DNA from: Bacteroidota bacterium
GTDB taxonomy: Bacteria; Bacteroidota; Bacteroidia; Chitinophagales; Chitinophagaceae
NCBI GenBank assembly: GCA_018267705.1
Contig: JAFDXX010000017.1
Span: 62,001-126,000, forward strand
Reading direction: 5' to 3'
Length of the DNA: 64,000 nt
The notes beneath the pieces were generated by a model, which saw only the letters and a program-made list of their open reading frames with translations, was not told the DNA's origin and did no database searches. Made by a program: the position numbers and the translations under genes. Shown piece after piece: positions 55,781-64,000 of this stretch; position 1 is the stretch's first letter, and the number at the start of each line of letters is the position of its first letter.

Positions 55781-57412
55781 ATGGGCAGGTTTTTATTCAC
55801 TATTATTTTAAGTATTTTATTTATAAACGTATTTGCACAACGTACTGCAACAGATACAGTTACGCCCGGAAAAATTATAAATATAATTAGTGCAGATAAA
55901 TATATGTTGTTAGATAAAGATACTTCAGGCAAGTTTATAGCCTTGGTTGGGCATGCAATAGTGCAACAAGAAAAAACCACTTTTAGTGCCGATAGTATTG
56001 TATTAAATCAGAAAGATAATTTAATGGAAGCCTTTGGCAATATTCATATTAATGATGCCGACAGCATACACACTTATGCACAATATGTAAAATATTTAGG
56101 AAAAGAAAAAAAAGCATTTCTTAATAAAAAAGTAAAACTAACCGATGGCAAAGGAGTTTTAACTACCGATAATTTAGAATACGATACACAAGTAAAAATT
56201 GGTAAATATTATAACGGAGGAAAAGTAGTGAGTGGTAAAACAATTATAACCAGTAAAGAAGGATATTATTACGGAGAAACAAAAGATGTTTATTTCAAAC
56301 AAAAAGTTGTTTTAACAGATCCGGAAACTAAATTATATACAGATACTTTATTATATAATATAACTACAGAAATTTCAACATTTGTTTCACCAACAAAAAT
56401 TTATAACGGCAAAAGAACTATTATAACAAAAGATGGGAATTATGATTTAAAAAGAAGAAAAGGAAATTTTGGCTCACGCCCAACAATAGATGATAGTACT
56501 TATACATTTACTGCCAATAAAATGGCTTTTGATGACAGTACAGGATTAGGTGAATTTGAAGGCAATGCAGTATATAGAAGTAAAGATAGTGTTGGTGGTT
56601 TCGATGTTATTGCGGGTAATATTAAAACCGATAGAAAAACCAACGCCTTTTTGGCCACTAAAAAACCCATTCTTTTTATTAAACAAACAACCGATACAAT
56701 TTATGTAGCTGCCGATACTTTGTATTCTGCAAGATTATCAGATTTGCTGAAATACAGAACAGTAGCTAATATTAGAGATTCATCAAAAACAGAAACAACA
56801 TTTATTACCGATACAGCTACTATTAAAAAAGATAGCAGTATAAACCGCTTTTTTGAAGCGTATTATCATGTAAAAATATTTTCCGATTCGTTACAAGCGG
56901 TAGGAGATAGTTTATTTTACTCACTGCAAGATTCTGCTTTTCGCTTATTTAAAAATCCTGTTGCGTGGGCACAACAAAATCAAATAACAGGTGATACAAT
57001 TTATTTATATGTTCAAAATAAAAAACCTGATAGATTAAAAGTTTTTGAAAATGCAATGGCTATAAGTAAAGAACGCGAAGGATATTTTAATCAGGTACGT
57101 GGCAACAGCATTAACGGATTTTTTAAAAATGGGAAAATAAACTTCCTAAAAACAAAAGGCTCACCGGCCGATAATGTTTATTATGCAACAGATGATAATA
57201 AAAAATTAATTGGTGTAAACAAATCATCAAGCGATGTGATAAATGTTTATTTTGATGAGGATGGGAAACCCGAAAAAGTTGTATTTATTAATAACTTAAA
57301 AGGCGTAATGACACCGATGCGACAAGCAGACCATGATGCTTTAAAGGTTAAGAAATTTGTTTGGTTAGATGCTATTCGCCCTAAAAGCAAATATGAAATA
57401 TTGGCTGATTAA
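55781..57412 (+). CDS. OstA-like (LptA-related) periplasmic protein
   Basis: A 543-aa exported protein with a signal peptide ending in NVFAQR. It is built of OstA/LptA-type beta-jellyroll repeats: FIALVGHAIVQQEKTTFSAD, FGNIHINDADSIHTYAQYV and later GLGEFEGNAVYRSKDS. Such proteins bridge lipid or LPS across the periplasm and are thought to work with LptD, encoded nearby. Three bases after mlaD, so co-transcribed. Confidence 0.85.
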   Translation: MGRFLFTIILSILFINVFAQRTATDTVTPGKIINIISADKYMLLDKDTSGKFIALVGHAIVQQEKTTFSADSIVLNQKDNLMEAFGNIHINDADSIHTYAQYVKYLGKEKKAFLNKKVKLTDGKGVLTTDNLEYDTQVKIGKYYNGGKVVSGKTIITSKEGYYYGETKDVYFKQKVVLTDPETKLYTDTLLYNITTEISTFVSPTKIYNGKRTIITKDGNYDLKRRKGNFGSRPTIDDSTYTFTANKMAFDDSTGLGEFEGNAVYRSKDSVGGFDVIAGNIKTDRKTNAFLATKKPILFIKQTTDTIYVAADTLYSARLSDLLKYRTVANIRDSSKTETTFITDTATIKKDSSINRFFEAYYHVKIFSDSLQAVGDSLFYSLQDSAFRLFKNPVAWAQQNQITGDTIYLYVQNKKPDRLKVFENAMAISKEREGYFNQVRGNSINGFFKNGKINFLKTKGSPADNVYYATDDNKKLIGVNKSSSDVINVYFDEDGKPEKVVFINNLKGVMTPMRQADHDALKVKKFVWLDAIRPKSKYEILAD

Positions 57413-57441
57413 TATAGCAAATATTTATATTATATTGTTGT

Positions 57442-58629
57442 ATGAAAATTTTCCGCTCAATTATTATTGATCCATTAATTAAGTTTATAAAAGATAGCCG
57501 TGCTATAGGTATAACGCTATTATGTTGTACCATTCTTTCATTAATAATAAGCAACATTTCAGAATTAGGAGAGCAATATCAACAAATATGGTTATATCAT
57601 TTTGATAGAACAGATAATCATCACACACATTTATTTTTTCTTTCACTTCCCAACTCTTTCTTATTAATTATTAACGATTTTTTAATGGCAATCTTTTTCT
57701 TTTTAGCAGGAATGGAAATAAAAAGAGAATTATTGGAAGGTGAATTATCTTCTTTTAAAAAATCAATATTGCCTATTGCTGCAGCCATTGGCGGGATGAT
57801 AATGCCGGCTTTATTTTTTTTATTTTTTAATCACAATAATTCTTTTAATAGAGGTTGGGCAATACCAACTGCTACAGATATTGCATTTACATTGGGTATT
57901 GCTTCGTTACTTGGCAAACGTGTGCCGGTATCTTTAAAAATATTTTTAACAGCGTTAGCTATAATAGATGATTTAGGAGCCATTGTTGTAATTGCTATAT
58001 TTTATGGAGGAACAATTAAAATATTTTTCTTAATTGCATGTGCTGTTATTATATCGTTTCTTTTTTTGCTGAATAAATTTAAAGTGAAAAATATTTTGTT
58101 GCATATACTATTAGCATTAGCATTATGGTATTGTATGTTTAATAGTGGCATTCATGCAACCGTTGCCGGTGTTGTGTTTGCACTGTTTATTCCGGTGCAG
58201 CAATTAAAACAATTAGAACATAAATTTCATTTCCCTGTTTATTTTTTAATTGTTCCTTTATTTGCATTGGCAAATAGTTCCATTCAATTGGCAAACAATT
58301 CATTCAATAATATTGCTCACTCACCACTAAGTTGGGGTATTGCTGCAGGATTGTGTTTGGGTAAACCATTAGGTATTTTTTTAATAAGTTTTTTGATGAT
58401 AAAATTAAAGTGGGCAAGTATGCCTAATGAAACAAATACTTTACAATTATTAGGTGCAGGTATATTAGCAGGTATTGGGTTTACTATGAGTATTTTTATT
58501 GCAACACTTGCTTTTACAACACAAGCAGAACAAGATATTGCTAAAATAACTGTGTTAATTGCTTCGCTTATTTCAATGATTATTGGATTTATTTGGTTGA
58601 GAATTTTTTCGTCAAAAAAAATCCATTAA
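57442..58629 (+). CDS. nhaA: Na+/H+ antiporter NhaA
   Basis: Exchanges Na+ for H+ across the inner membrane for pH and sodium homeostasis. A 395-aa protein with about 12 helices and the family signatures FFLAGMEIKRELLEGELSS, ATDIAFTLG, LKIFLTALAIIDDLGAI (the paired ion-binding aspartates), and LGAGILAGIGFTMSIFI. It lies 29 bases after the OstA-like gene. Confidence 0.96.
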   Translation: MKIFRSIIIDPLIKFIKDSRAIGITLLCCTILSLIISNISELGEQYQQIWLYHFDRTDNHHTHLFFLSLPNSFLLIINDFLMAIFFFLAGMEIKRELLEGELSSFKKSILPIAAAIGGMIMPALFFLFFNHNNSFNRGWAIPTATDIAFTLGIASLLGKRVPVSLKIFLTALAIIDDLGAIVVIAIFYGGTIKIFFLIACAVIISFLFLLNKFKVKNILLHILLALALWYCMFNSGIHATVAGVVFALFIPVQQLKQLEHKFHFPVYFLIVPLFALANSSIQLANNSFNNIAHSPLSWGIAAGLCLGKPLGIFLISFLMIKLKWASMPNETNTLQLLGAGILAGIGFTMSIFIATLAFTTQAEQDIAKITVLIASLISMIIGFIWLRIFSSKKIH

Positions 58630-58655
58630 AAACTTAAATTAATGATATATTCATT

Positions 58656-59742
58656 TTACACTTCTTTCTCCATCATTAAGTAAGCTTTTATAAATCCATC
58701 TAATTCACCATCTAAAACCGGTTGCACATTGCCTACTTCAAATTCTGTGCGGTGGTCTTTAATTAATTTATAAGGGTGTAATACATAACTTCTTATTTGA
58801 CTTCCCCATTCAATTTTTTTCTTGTTGCTATTGGCAATATTTTTAGCGGCCTCTCTCTTTTTTAGTTCTTCTTCATACAAGCGACTTTTTAGCATTTGCA
58901 TGGCTTTTTCTTTATTGCCTAACTGTGTTCTTTCTGTTTGGCAAACTACTACAATACCTGTTGGAATATGGGTTAAAAATACTTTTGTTTCTACTTTATT
59001 TACATTTTGCCCGCCTGCTCCGCCACTTCGTGCAGTTTCCATTTTTATATCGGCATCTTTTAATTCAATATCAATAGAATCATCAACCAACGGATAAACA
59101 AATACACTTGCAAAACTTGTATGTCTTCTTGCATTGCTATCAAAAGGAGAAATTCTAACTAACCTATGTACGCCACTTTCAGCTTTTAAAAAACCATAAG
59201 CAAATGCACCATCAAATTGTAAGGTTGCCGTTTTAATACCTGCACCATCACCTTCCTGATAATCTAATTCTGTTATTTTCCAGCCTTGTTTGTTTCCGTA
59301 CATGGTGTACATTCTAAGCAACATTTCTGCCCAATCTTGACTTTCGGTTCCTCCTGCACCCGAATTAATTTGTAGCACCGCAGGTAATTCGTCTTCAGGT
59401 TGGTTTAATGTGCTTTTAAATTCTGCATCTTCAATTAAATTTACAGCATGGTTAAAGGCTTCTTGCGTTTCTTCTTCAGTAGCATCGCCGGTTTTAAAAA
59501 AATCAAATAGTACGGCAAAATCTTCTACGGCAGTGTTTACTTCGGTATATAATTTCAACCAGTACTCATTTACTTTAATTTCTTTCATTATATGTGTGGC
59601 ACGGGTATTATCATCCCAAAAGCCCGGAGATAGTGAAAGTTGTTTATCTTGTTCTACTTTTTGTAAGCGATTATCGTAGTCAAAGAAACCTCCTTAAAAC
59701 AGCAACTCTGTCTCGGAGTGATTTAATTTGTTCAATTGTCAT
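58656..59742 (-). CDS. prfB: Peptide chain release factor 2 (programmed +1 frameshift)
   Basis: Releases the peptide at UGA and UAA. Translation starts at the ATG at 59742, reads 20 codons ([20 protein letters not shown]), meets an in-frame TGA at 59682-59680, and continues in the +1 frame from 59681 to the stop at 58656. The total is about 361 aa, near the usual 365. The main frame has the RF2 anticodon tripeptide SPF ([11 protein letters not shown]) and the catalytic GGQ ([15 protein letters not shown]). A conventional ORF call would start at 59588 and lose the N terminus. The predicted -7 box lies four bases before the ATG. Confidence 0.95.
59680..59694 (-). promoter_or_regulatory. prfB programmed +1 frameshift site
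   Basis: Reverse strand AGGAGG TTT CTT TGA C: a Shine-Dalgarno-like AGGAGG three bases before the slippery CTT and the in-frame TGA. This matches the known RF2 autoregulatory site in spacing and sequence. Confidence 0.95.
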
Positions 59743-59746
59743 GCTG

Positions 59747-59777
59747 CAAAGTAATAGGTAAAACTTATGTAAAACAA
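59747..59777 (-). promoter_or_regulatory. Promoter of prfB
   Basis: Reverse strand TTG, 20-base spacer, TTACTTTG (one mismatch to TAnnTTTG), then CAGC and the ATG. It predicts a leader of almost zero length. Confidence 0.5.
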
Positions 59778-59901
59778 ATTGTAATAAATGATAATATTTA
59801 ATACTGAAATTATTTTTTGGGAAGGATGAAAATTACCTAAACAACACAGAAATTTACAGGTAGCTTTACTTGTATTTAATTTGTATTAAAAATAAGAATA
59901 C

Positions 59902-60492
59902 ATGAATTTTGAATTTGATGAAGATATTATTTTAGAAAATGATGTTTTATTATTAAAACCAATTTTAATTGATGATATTGAAAATTTATTTGCAATAGCA
60001 ACAGCAGATCAAACATTGCTTCAGTTTTCGCCTAAACAAGTTTATACAAAAGAATTATTGACCGAGTATATTGAAACTGCCATTAAATTAAGAGCCAATC
60101 ATTCAAGATATTCTTTTACAATATTTAATAAACATGAAAATTGTTACATGGGCAGTACATCGTTTCTAAATATTTTTAATACAGATGATAGACTTGAAAT
60201 TGGTGCAACATGGATTGGTAAACAATTTCAGGGAACAGGGTTAAACCGCCAATGTAAATTTTTAATGTTGCAATATGCTTTTGATGCAGTAAATGCTTAC
60301 AGAGTAGAATTTAAAACCGATGAAAGAAATTTACAATCAAGAAAAGCAATTGAAAAAATAGGTGCAAAGTTTGAAGGTGTATTACGCAAGCACACTATAA
60401 TGTATGATGGTTATAGAAGAAATACTTTTTGCTACAGTATTCTTAAACCTGAATGGGAATTAATGAAACCGTTATTCCTACATGCCCAATAA
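59902..60492 (+). CDS. GNAT N-acetyltransferase (RimJ/RimL-like)
   Basis: A 196-aa GNAT protein. LLKPILIDDIENLFAIA near the N terminus, CYMGSTSFLNI, DRLEIGATWIGKQFQGTGLN (acetyl-CoA loop) and VEFKTDERNLQSRKAIEKIG are typical of the RimJ/RimL-type subfamily, which acetylates protein N termini or small amines. The substrate is unknown. It stands alone; the 159 bases before it hold the prfB promoter and nothing else I can support. Confidence 0.88.
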   Translation: MNFEFDEDIILENDVLLLKPILIDDIENLFAIATADQTLLQFSPKQVYTKELLTEYIETAIKLRANHSRYSFTIFNKHENCYMGSTSFLNIFNTDDRLEIGATWIGKQFQGTGLNRQCKFLMLQYAFDAVNAYRVEFKTDERNLQSRKAIEKIGAKFEGVLRKHTIMYDGYRRNTFCYSILKPEWELMKPLFLHAQ

Positions 60493-60508
60493 TATATTTA
60501 TAAAAAAA

Positions 60509-61000
60509 TTAATTTAAACCAAAGCCTCTAAACCAAGGTACTCCATCAAACCTAAACGGCCAAGGTATGCAAGCCAAAATAATTACAAGTGCAGTAATGT
60601 ACATGATGGCTAATTTTTTGTTTTTTGATTTTGGATCTATATTATCGTTTTTAGCAATTCTTCTGGTTAAAGTAATAATAACAATGGCTATAATCATTCC
60701 AGTAATGTGCTCAACTGCCCAAAAACGATTTACTGCGTTTGCCATTACATCGCGTCCAAAATCAGGATAAGCCACTTTATCTGTAAAATAGTTTAATCCT
60801 TTTCCACCAAAAATATATTGGTATAAACCGGTTAATAAATTAAGATGTGCTACAATAAGCAAACGCAAATTCCAACTTTTATCTTTTTTGGTATAAGGGG
60901 TATCTGCTTCTACCAAACTGTTTGCTATATTAATAATTAAGAATAGTAAAATTAACCAACGTAATAAACTGTGTGCAGCTAAAATTCCTTGATAGTACAT
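60509..61000 (-). CDS. Four-helix cytochrome-b-like membrane protein
   Basis: A 163-aa integral membrane protein with about four helices. Histidines sit in helices at AAHSLLRWLILL, VAHLNLLTGLYQY and FWAVEHITGMIIA, a spacing reminiscent of di-heme b-type cytochromes, and Bacteroidota homologues are often annotated as cytochrome B. No heme motif is provable by eye. I chose the ATG at 61000; a TTG at 61042 adds 14 residues with no family-like feature. It converges with the GNAT gene with a 16-base gap. Confidence 0.6.
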   Translation of the reverse strand: MYYQGILAAHSLLRWLILLFLIINIANSLVEADTPYTKKDKSWNLRLLIVAHLNLLTGLYQYIFGGKGLNYFTDKVAYPDFGRDVMANAVNRFWAVEHITGMIIAIVIITLTRRIAKNDNIDPKSKNKKLAIMYITALVIILACIPWPFRFDGVPWFRGFGLN

Positions 61001-61114
61001 AAAGTAAAGTTTTGGTGGTATAATATTTTCAACAAAATACAATAAAAACCAAAGGCATATCAGGCTACCTTATGCAACGAAGATACTGTTTACGGTAATA
61101 TGTAATTAATTTAT

Positions 61115-62218
61115 TTATTCAACCCAATCGGCAATAAATATATTGGTATCGTGTGTGCCGCCATTATTTCTGTTAGATGAAAAAATTATTTTTTTTCCGT
61201 CTTTTGTAAACATTGGAAAGGCATCAAATACTTTATCGTGTGTAATTTTTTCTATATGTTTTCCGTTTTCGTCTGTTAAATACATATTAAATGGAAAGCC
61301 GCGTTTATATTCATAATTACTGCAAAAAATAATGCGTTTACCATCTGGCATAAAGTTAGGAGCCCAGTTGGCATTAGCTAAATCGGTAATTTGTTTTACA
61401 TTAGTTCCATCGGCATTGGCAGTATATACTTCCATGTTTGTAGGAGCTACTAAATTATCTTTTAATAAACTTTTATATTCATCAATTTCTTCTTTTGTTT
61501 TGGGCCTACTGGCACGCCAAATAATTTTTTTGCCATCGGGGCTAAACCATGCACCGCCATCGTAACCTAATTCGTGTGTAATGCGTGTAACTTTTTCTGT
61601 TTTTAAATCCATTACGTATAAGTCTAAATCGCCATCACGCATAGAGGTAAAAATCATTTTTTTGCCGTCGGGAGATAAGGTTGCTTCAGCATCGTAACCT
61701 TTTGTTTTGGTAAGTTGTTTAATAATTTTTCCGGATGTATCTGCTAAAAAAATATCGTAACTATCGTAAATAGGCCAAATATATTTGTTGCCGTATTTTG
61801 ATCTGTCGGGTAAAGGAGGGCAATCATTTCCACCTAAGAAGGTAGAGGCATAAATAATATGTTTTCCATCGGGTAAAAAATAAGCACAGGTTGTTCTGCC
61901 TTTGCCGCTGCTTATCATTTTATAAGTAAATTTTTCTCCGGGTTTTGTTGGCACTTTTCCTATAAAAATTTGATCGCAGTTTAAACCTTCTTTGGGGTTT
62001 GTTCTTTGAAAAATAATGTACTTCCCGTTATAACTCCAATATGCTTCTGCATTATCTCCGCCAAAAGTTAATTGCTGAATATTTTTAAAATGTTTTTCAT
62101 CTGTATATAAAACTGTATCGGTTGTTGCAGATTTTATTAATAATGAATGTTTAGTAATAAAAGAACTGCCTACAATAACAATTACTAAAAATGATAATAG
62201 GGGAAAATATTTTTTCAT
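61115..62218 (-). CDS. Exported TolB-like beta-propeller (PD40/WD40-like) protein
   Basis: A 367-aa protein with an N-terminal signal or anchor (FLVIVIVGSSFITK). It is followed by at least six PD40 repeats, each with a phrase like SPDGKKMIFTSMRDGD, SPDGKKIIWRASRPK or MPDGKRIIFCSNYE. The repeats build a six- or seven-bladed propeller as in TolB and peptidase N-domains, but no peptidase or Pal-binding partner is present here. Function unknown. It is divergent from the TPR lipoprotein gene, with overlapping promoters. Confidence 0.85.
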   Translation of the reverse strand: MKKYFPLLSFLVIVIVGSSFITKHSLLIKSATTDTVLYTDEKHFKNIQQLTFGGDNAEAYWSYNGKYIIFQRTNPKEGLNCDQIFIGKVPTKPGEKFTYKMISSGKGRTTCAYFLPDGKHIIYASTFLGGNDCPPLPDRSKYGNKYIWPIYDSYDIFLADTSGKIIKQLTKTKGYDAEATLSPDGKKMIFTSMRDGDLDLYVMDLKTEKVTRITHELGYDGGAWFSPDGKKIIWRASRPKTKEEIDEYKSLLKDNLVAPTNMEVYTANADGTNVKQITDLANANWAPNFMPDGKRIIFCSNYEYKRGFPFNMYLTDENGKHIEKITHDKVFDAFPMFTKDGKKIIFSSNRNNGGTHDTNIFIADWVE

Positions 62219-62239
62219 GATATTTTGTTAATAATTCGG

Positions 62240-62266
62240 CAAATGTAATTCTACAATAAAATCCAA
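62240..62266 (-). promoter_or_regulatory. Promoter of the TolB-like gene
   Basis: Reverse strand TTG (62266-62264), 16-base spacer, TACATTTG (62247-62240). Its TTG is back to back with that of the divergent promoter, within the palindrome CAATTG. Confidence 0.5.
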
Positions 62267-62298
62267 TTGTCATAGAACTGCAAGGAAAGTTAAGTTTG
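62267..62298 (+). promoter_or_regulatory. Promoter of the TPR lipoprotein gene
   Basis: TTG (62267-62269), 21-base spacer, TAAGTTTG (62291-62298), then CAGT and the ATG at 62303. Exact -7 consensus; the predicted mRNA is almost leaderless. Confidence 0.6.
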
Positions 62299-62302
62299 CA
62301 GT

Positions 62303-63094
62303 ATGAAAAATATATGGTTATGTTTATTATTAATAGGGATATTTATTTCTTGCAATAATAAAAAAGAAAGCAAAAAAAATAATGCTGTACAAGAAACTAT
62401 TGTAACAAACTTAAAATCAAAAATTGCTAAAAGCCCCGATAGTATTGGATTACACTTACAATTAGTAGATGCATTAGACAGCTTAAATGATTATACAAAT
62501 GCTATATCTGAAATGAATGGGTTAATAAAAAAAGACAGTTTAAACTATGCTTTTTGGTATAGGTTAGGGCAGTTATACAGCAGTGCAAAAGATACGGTGA
62601 GTGCCATACAATCGTACAGTAAAGCAATTAAAGTATATCCTGCACCCGATGCTGTTTTAAGTTTAGCTAATTTATATGCTGAAACAAAAAACAGTACAGC
62701 TTTACAATTAACCGATTTTATTCTAACTATGCGTTTGGGTAGAGAATACAATGCTCATTGCTATTTTATAAAAGGTGTTTTTTTTGCTAGAACAAACAAT
62801 AAACAAAAAGCAATTAGTTTTTTTGATGAATGTATAAACAACAATTTTAATTATCCTGAAGCTTATTTAGAAAAAGGTTTTATATTATTTGATGCAGGGA
62901 AAAAAGAAGATGCATTAAAAACATTTACCATGTGTATTACGGTAAACAATACTTATGCCGATGGGTATTATTGGGTGGCTAAATGTAATGAAGCACTAAA
63001 CAATAAAGCAGCAGCTATAACCAACTATCAAACAGCTTTACAACTTGATGCCAATATGCAAGAAGCTAAAAATGCTTTGCAAAGATTGAAGTAA
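62303..63094 (+). CDS. Tetratricopeptide repeat lipoprotein
   Basis: A 263-aa lipoprotein with a lipobox at GIFISCNNKK (Cys17). Five or six TPR units follow, for example YAFWYRLGQLYSSAKDTVSA, PEAYLEKGFILFDAGKKEDA and ADGYYWVAKCNEALNNKAAA. TPR arrays mediate protein contacts; no partner is indicated by the neighbours. It precedes rpe by 82 bases. Confidence 0.88.
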   Translation: MKNIWLCLLLIGIFISCNNKKESKKNNAVQETIVTNLKSKIAKSPDSIGLHLQLVDALDSLNDYTNAISEMNGLIKKDSLNYAFWYRLGQLYSSAKDTVSAIQSYSKAIKVYPAPDAVLSLANLYAETKNSTALQLTDFILTMRLGREYNAHCYFIKGVFFARTNNKQKAISFFDECINNNFNYPEAYLEKGFILFDAGKKEDALKTFTMCITVNNTYADGYYWVAKCNEALNNKAAAITNYQTALQLDANMQEAKNALQRLK

Positions 63095-63126
63095 GTTTAA
63101 AAATTTAAGACAACAATTGAAAAGTT

Positions 63127-63134
63127 TATCTTTG
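63127..63134 (+). promoter_or_regulatory. Possible -7 box (TATCTTTG) upstream of rpe
   Basis: Exact TAnnTTTG match 42 bases before the rpe ATG. No TTG at the proper distance, so the call is tentative. Confidence 0.35.
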
Positions 63135-63176
63135 AATTTATCATTAGTAATTTATAATTTATAACTCATAACTTTT

Positions 63177-63827
63177 ATGGCACTTATTGCTCCCTCATTA
63201 TTAGCAAGTAATTTTTTAAAACTGCAAGAAGAATGTGAAATGCTGAACAACAGCAGTGCCGATTGGTATCATTTAGATGTAATGGATGGAAGATTTGTAC
63301 CTAATATAAGTTTCGGATTACCCATTGTAGAACAAATACGCACCATTACTAAAAAACCTTTAGATGTACATTTAATGATTGTTGAGCCCGAAAAATATAT
63401 TATAGATTTTAAAAATGCAGGAGCAGATCATATAACTATTCATTACGAAGCATGTATTCATTTACATAGAAATATTGAACAAATAAAAAGTTTAGGATTA
63501 AAGGCCGGTGTTGCATTAAATCCACACACACCTATTATTTTGTTAGAAGATATTATTACTTATGTTGATATAGTTTTATTAATGAGTGTGAATCCTGGTT
63601 TTGGTGGACAAAAGTTTATTCCAAACACAGTAGATAAAATAAGAAGTTTAAAAAAATTAATTCATCAAACAGGCTCTCAAGCTTTAATTGAAATTGATGG
63701 TGGTGTTACTGTAGAAAACGCAGGTGCATTATTGCATACAGGTGCAGATGTATTAGTAGCCGGTAATACTGTATTTAAAAGTGCAAATCCAACAGAAACA
63801 ATTTTAAAACTAAAAACTTCAGATTAA
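63177..63827 (+). CDS. rpe: Ribulose-phosphate 3-epimerase
   Basis: Interconverts ribulose 5-phosphate and xylulose 5-phosphate in the pentose phosphate pathway. A 216-aa TIM barrel with IAPSLLASNFLKLQEE, WYHLDVMDGRFVPNISFG (His and Asp metal ligands), LDVHLMIVEPEKYI, LMSVNPGFGGQKFIP and IEIDGGVTVENAG, all canonical. Confidence 0.97.
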   Translation: MALIAPSLLASNFLKLQEECEMLNNSSADWYHLDVMDGRFVPNISFGLPIVEQIRTITKKPLDVHLMIVEPEKYIIDFKNAGADHITIHYEACIHLHRNIEQIKSLGLKAGVALNPHTPIILLEDIITYVDIVLLMSVNPGFGGQKFIPNTVDKIRSLKKLIHQTGSQALIEIDGGVTVENAGALLHTGADVLVAGNTVFKSANPTETILKLKTSD

Positions 63828-63853
63828 GTATCAATAACAACTTAGTATAATAA

Positions 63854-63884
63854 AAAGGCTTTGCAGTTTAATTGCAAAGCCTTT
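63854..63884. terminator. Shared terminator between rpe and tRNA-Pro
   Basis: AAAGGCTTTGCA and TGCAAAGCCTTT form a perfect 12-bp stem with a seven-base loop. A T-rich tail follows on both strands, so it can end rpe rightward and tRNA-Pro leftward. Confidence 0.8.
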
Positions 63885-63898
63885 GTTTGTTGTTTCTG

Positions 63899-63972
63899 TC
63901 GGGAGGACAGGATTCGAACCTGCGACCCCCTGGTCCCAAACCAGGTATTCTACCGGGCTGAACTACCTCCCG
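63899..63972 (-). tRNA. tRNA-Pro (anticodon TGG)
   Basis: Reverse strand: acceptor CGGGAGG paired with CCTCCCG, discriminator A, anticodon stem CCTGG/CCAGG around TTTGGGA (TGG), T loop GTTCGAATC. CCA is not encoded. Its promoter would lie at or beyond the window end. Confidence 0.95.
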
Positions 63973-64000
63973 AACACGCACTTACTAATCTGTAACGGGC

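Noticed and set aside
1..64000. CRISPR arrays, insertion sequences, prophage or toxin-antitoxin modules
   Set aside because: No repeat-spacer pattern, transposase, integrase or phage structural gene was seen.

Overview
The window looks like a chromosomal segment of a low-GC member of the Bacteroidota, probably close to the Chitinophagaceae. The evidence is a gldJ-porU-porV block (gliding and type IX secretion), Bacteroidota-restricted families (DUF983, DUF4292, OstA-like, ARPP-1), near-absence of Shine-Dalgarno sequences before start codons, and promoters of the TTG / TAnnTTTG type used by the Bacteroidota primary sigma factor.

Layout. 1-4.7 kb: the 5' part of gltX, a secreted GH29 fucosidase, an ARPP-1 protein, a polysaccharide deacetylase, tatD and tRNA-Ser(GGA). 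4.7-13.5 kb: DUF983, murF, then gldJ divergent from porU-porV, then ispF. 13.5-35.2 kb: one long co-directional glycan locus. It opens with an exosortase and its small partner membrane protein, continues with an SLBB export protein and a Wzz-like protein, then a pseudaminic-acid-type nonulosonate operon (pseB, pseC, a frameshifted methyltransferase, an aldo/keto reductase, an SpsF-like cytidylyltransferase, a class III aminotransferase, two GNATs, pseI). It ends with an acyltransferase, two capsule-type transferases, a flippase, a polymerase, GT4 and GT2 enzymes and the initiating sugar-phosphate transferase. No pseG was found. 35.2-45 kb: dut, a DUF4292 lipoprotein, an EnvC-like protein, mlaE, a malic enzyme, tRNA-Ser(GCT), an ABC-F ATPase and an AlkD-like protein. 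44.5-50.4 kb: a DUF4139 protein with a TonB-plug-like insert, tRNA-Arg, tRNA-Phe, asnS and rho. 50.4-64 kb: envelope genes (lptD, amidase, glucosaminidase, mlaD, OstA-like), nhaA, prfB with its programmed frameshift, a GNAT, a cytochrome-b-like membrane protein, a TolB-like propeller protein, a TPR lipoprotein, rpe and tRNA-Pro(TGG).

How the parts fit. Most of the window builds or decorates the cell envelope: T9SS sortase and shuttle, an exosortase, a Wzx/Wzy polysaccharide with a nonulosonic acid, lipid and LPS transport, and peptidoglycan enzymes. The most interesting features are two unrelated C-terminal sorting enzymes (PorU and an exosortase) within 1.8 kb of each other at the head of the glycan locus, an unusual set of nonulosonate-modifying genes, and a shared promoter architecture that predicts almost leaderless mRNAs for several housekeeping genes.
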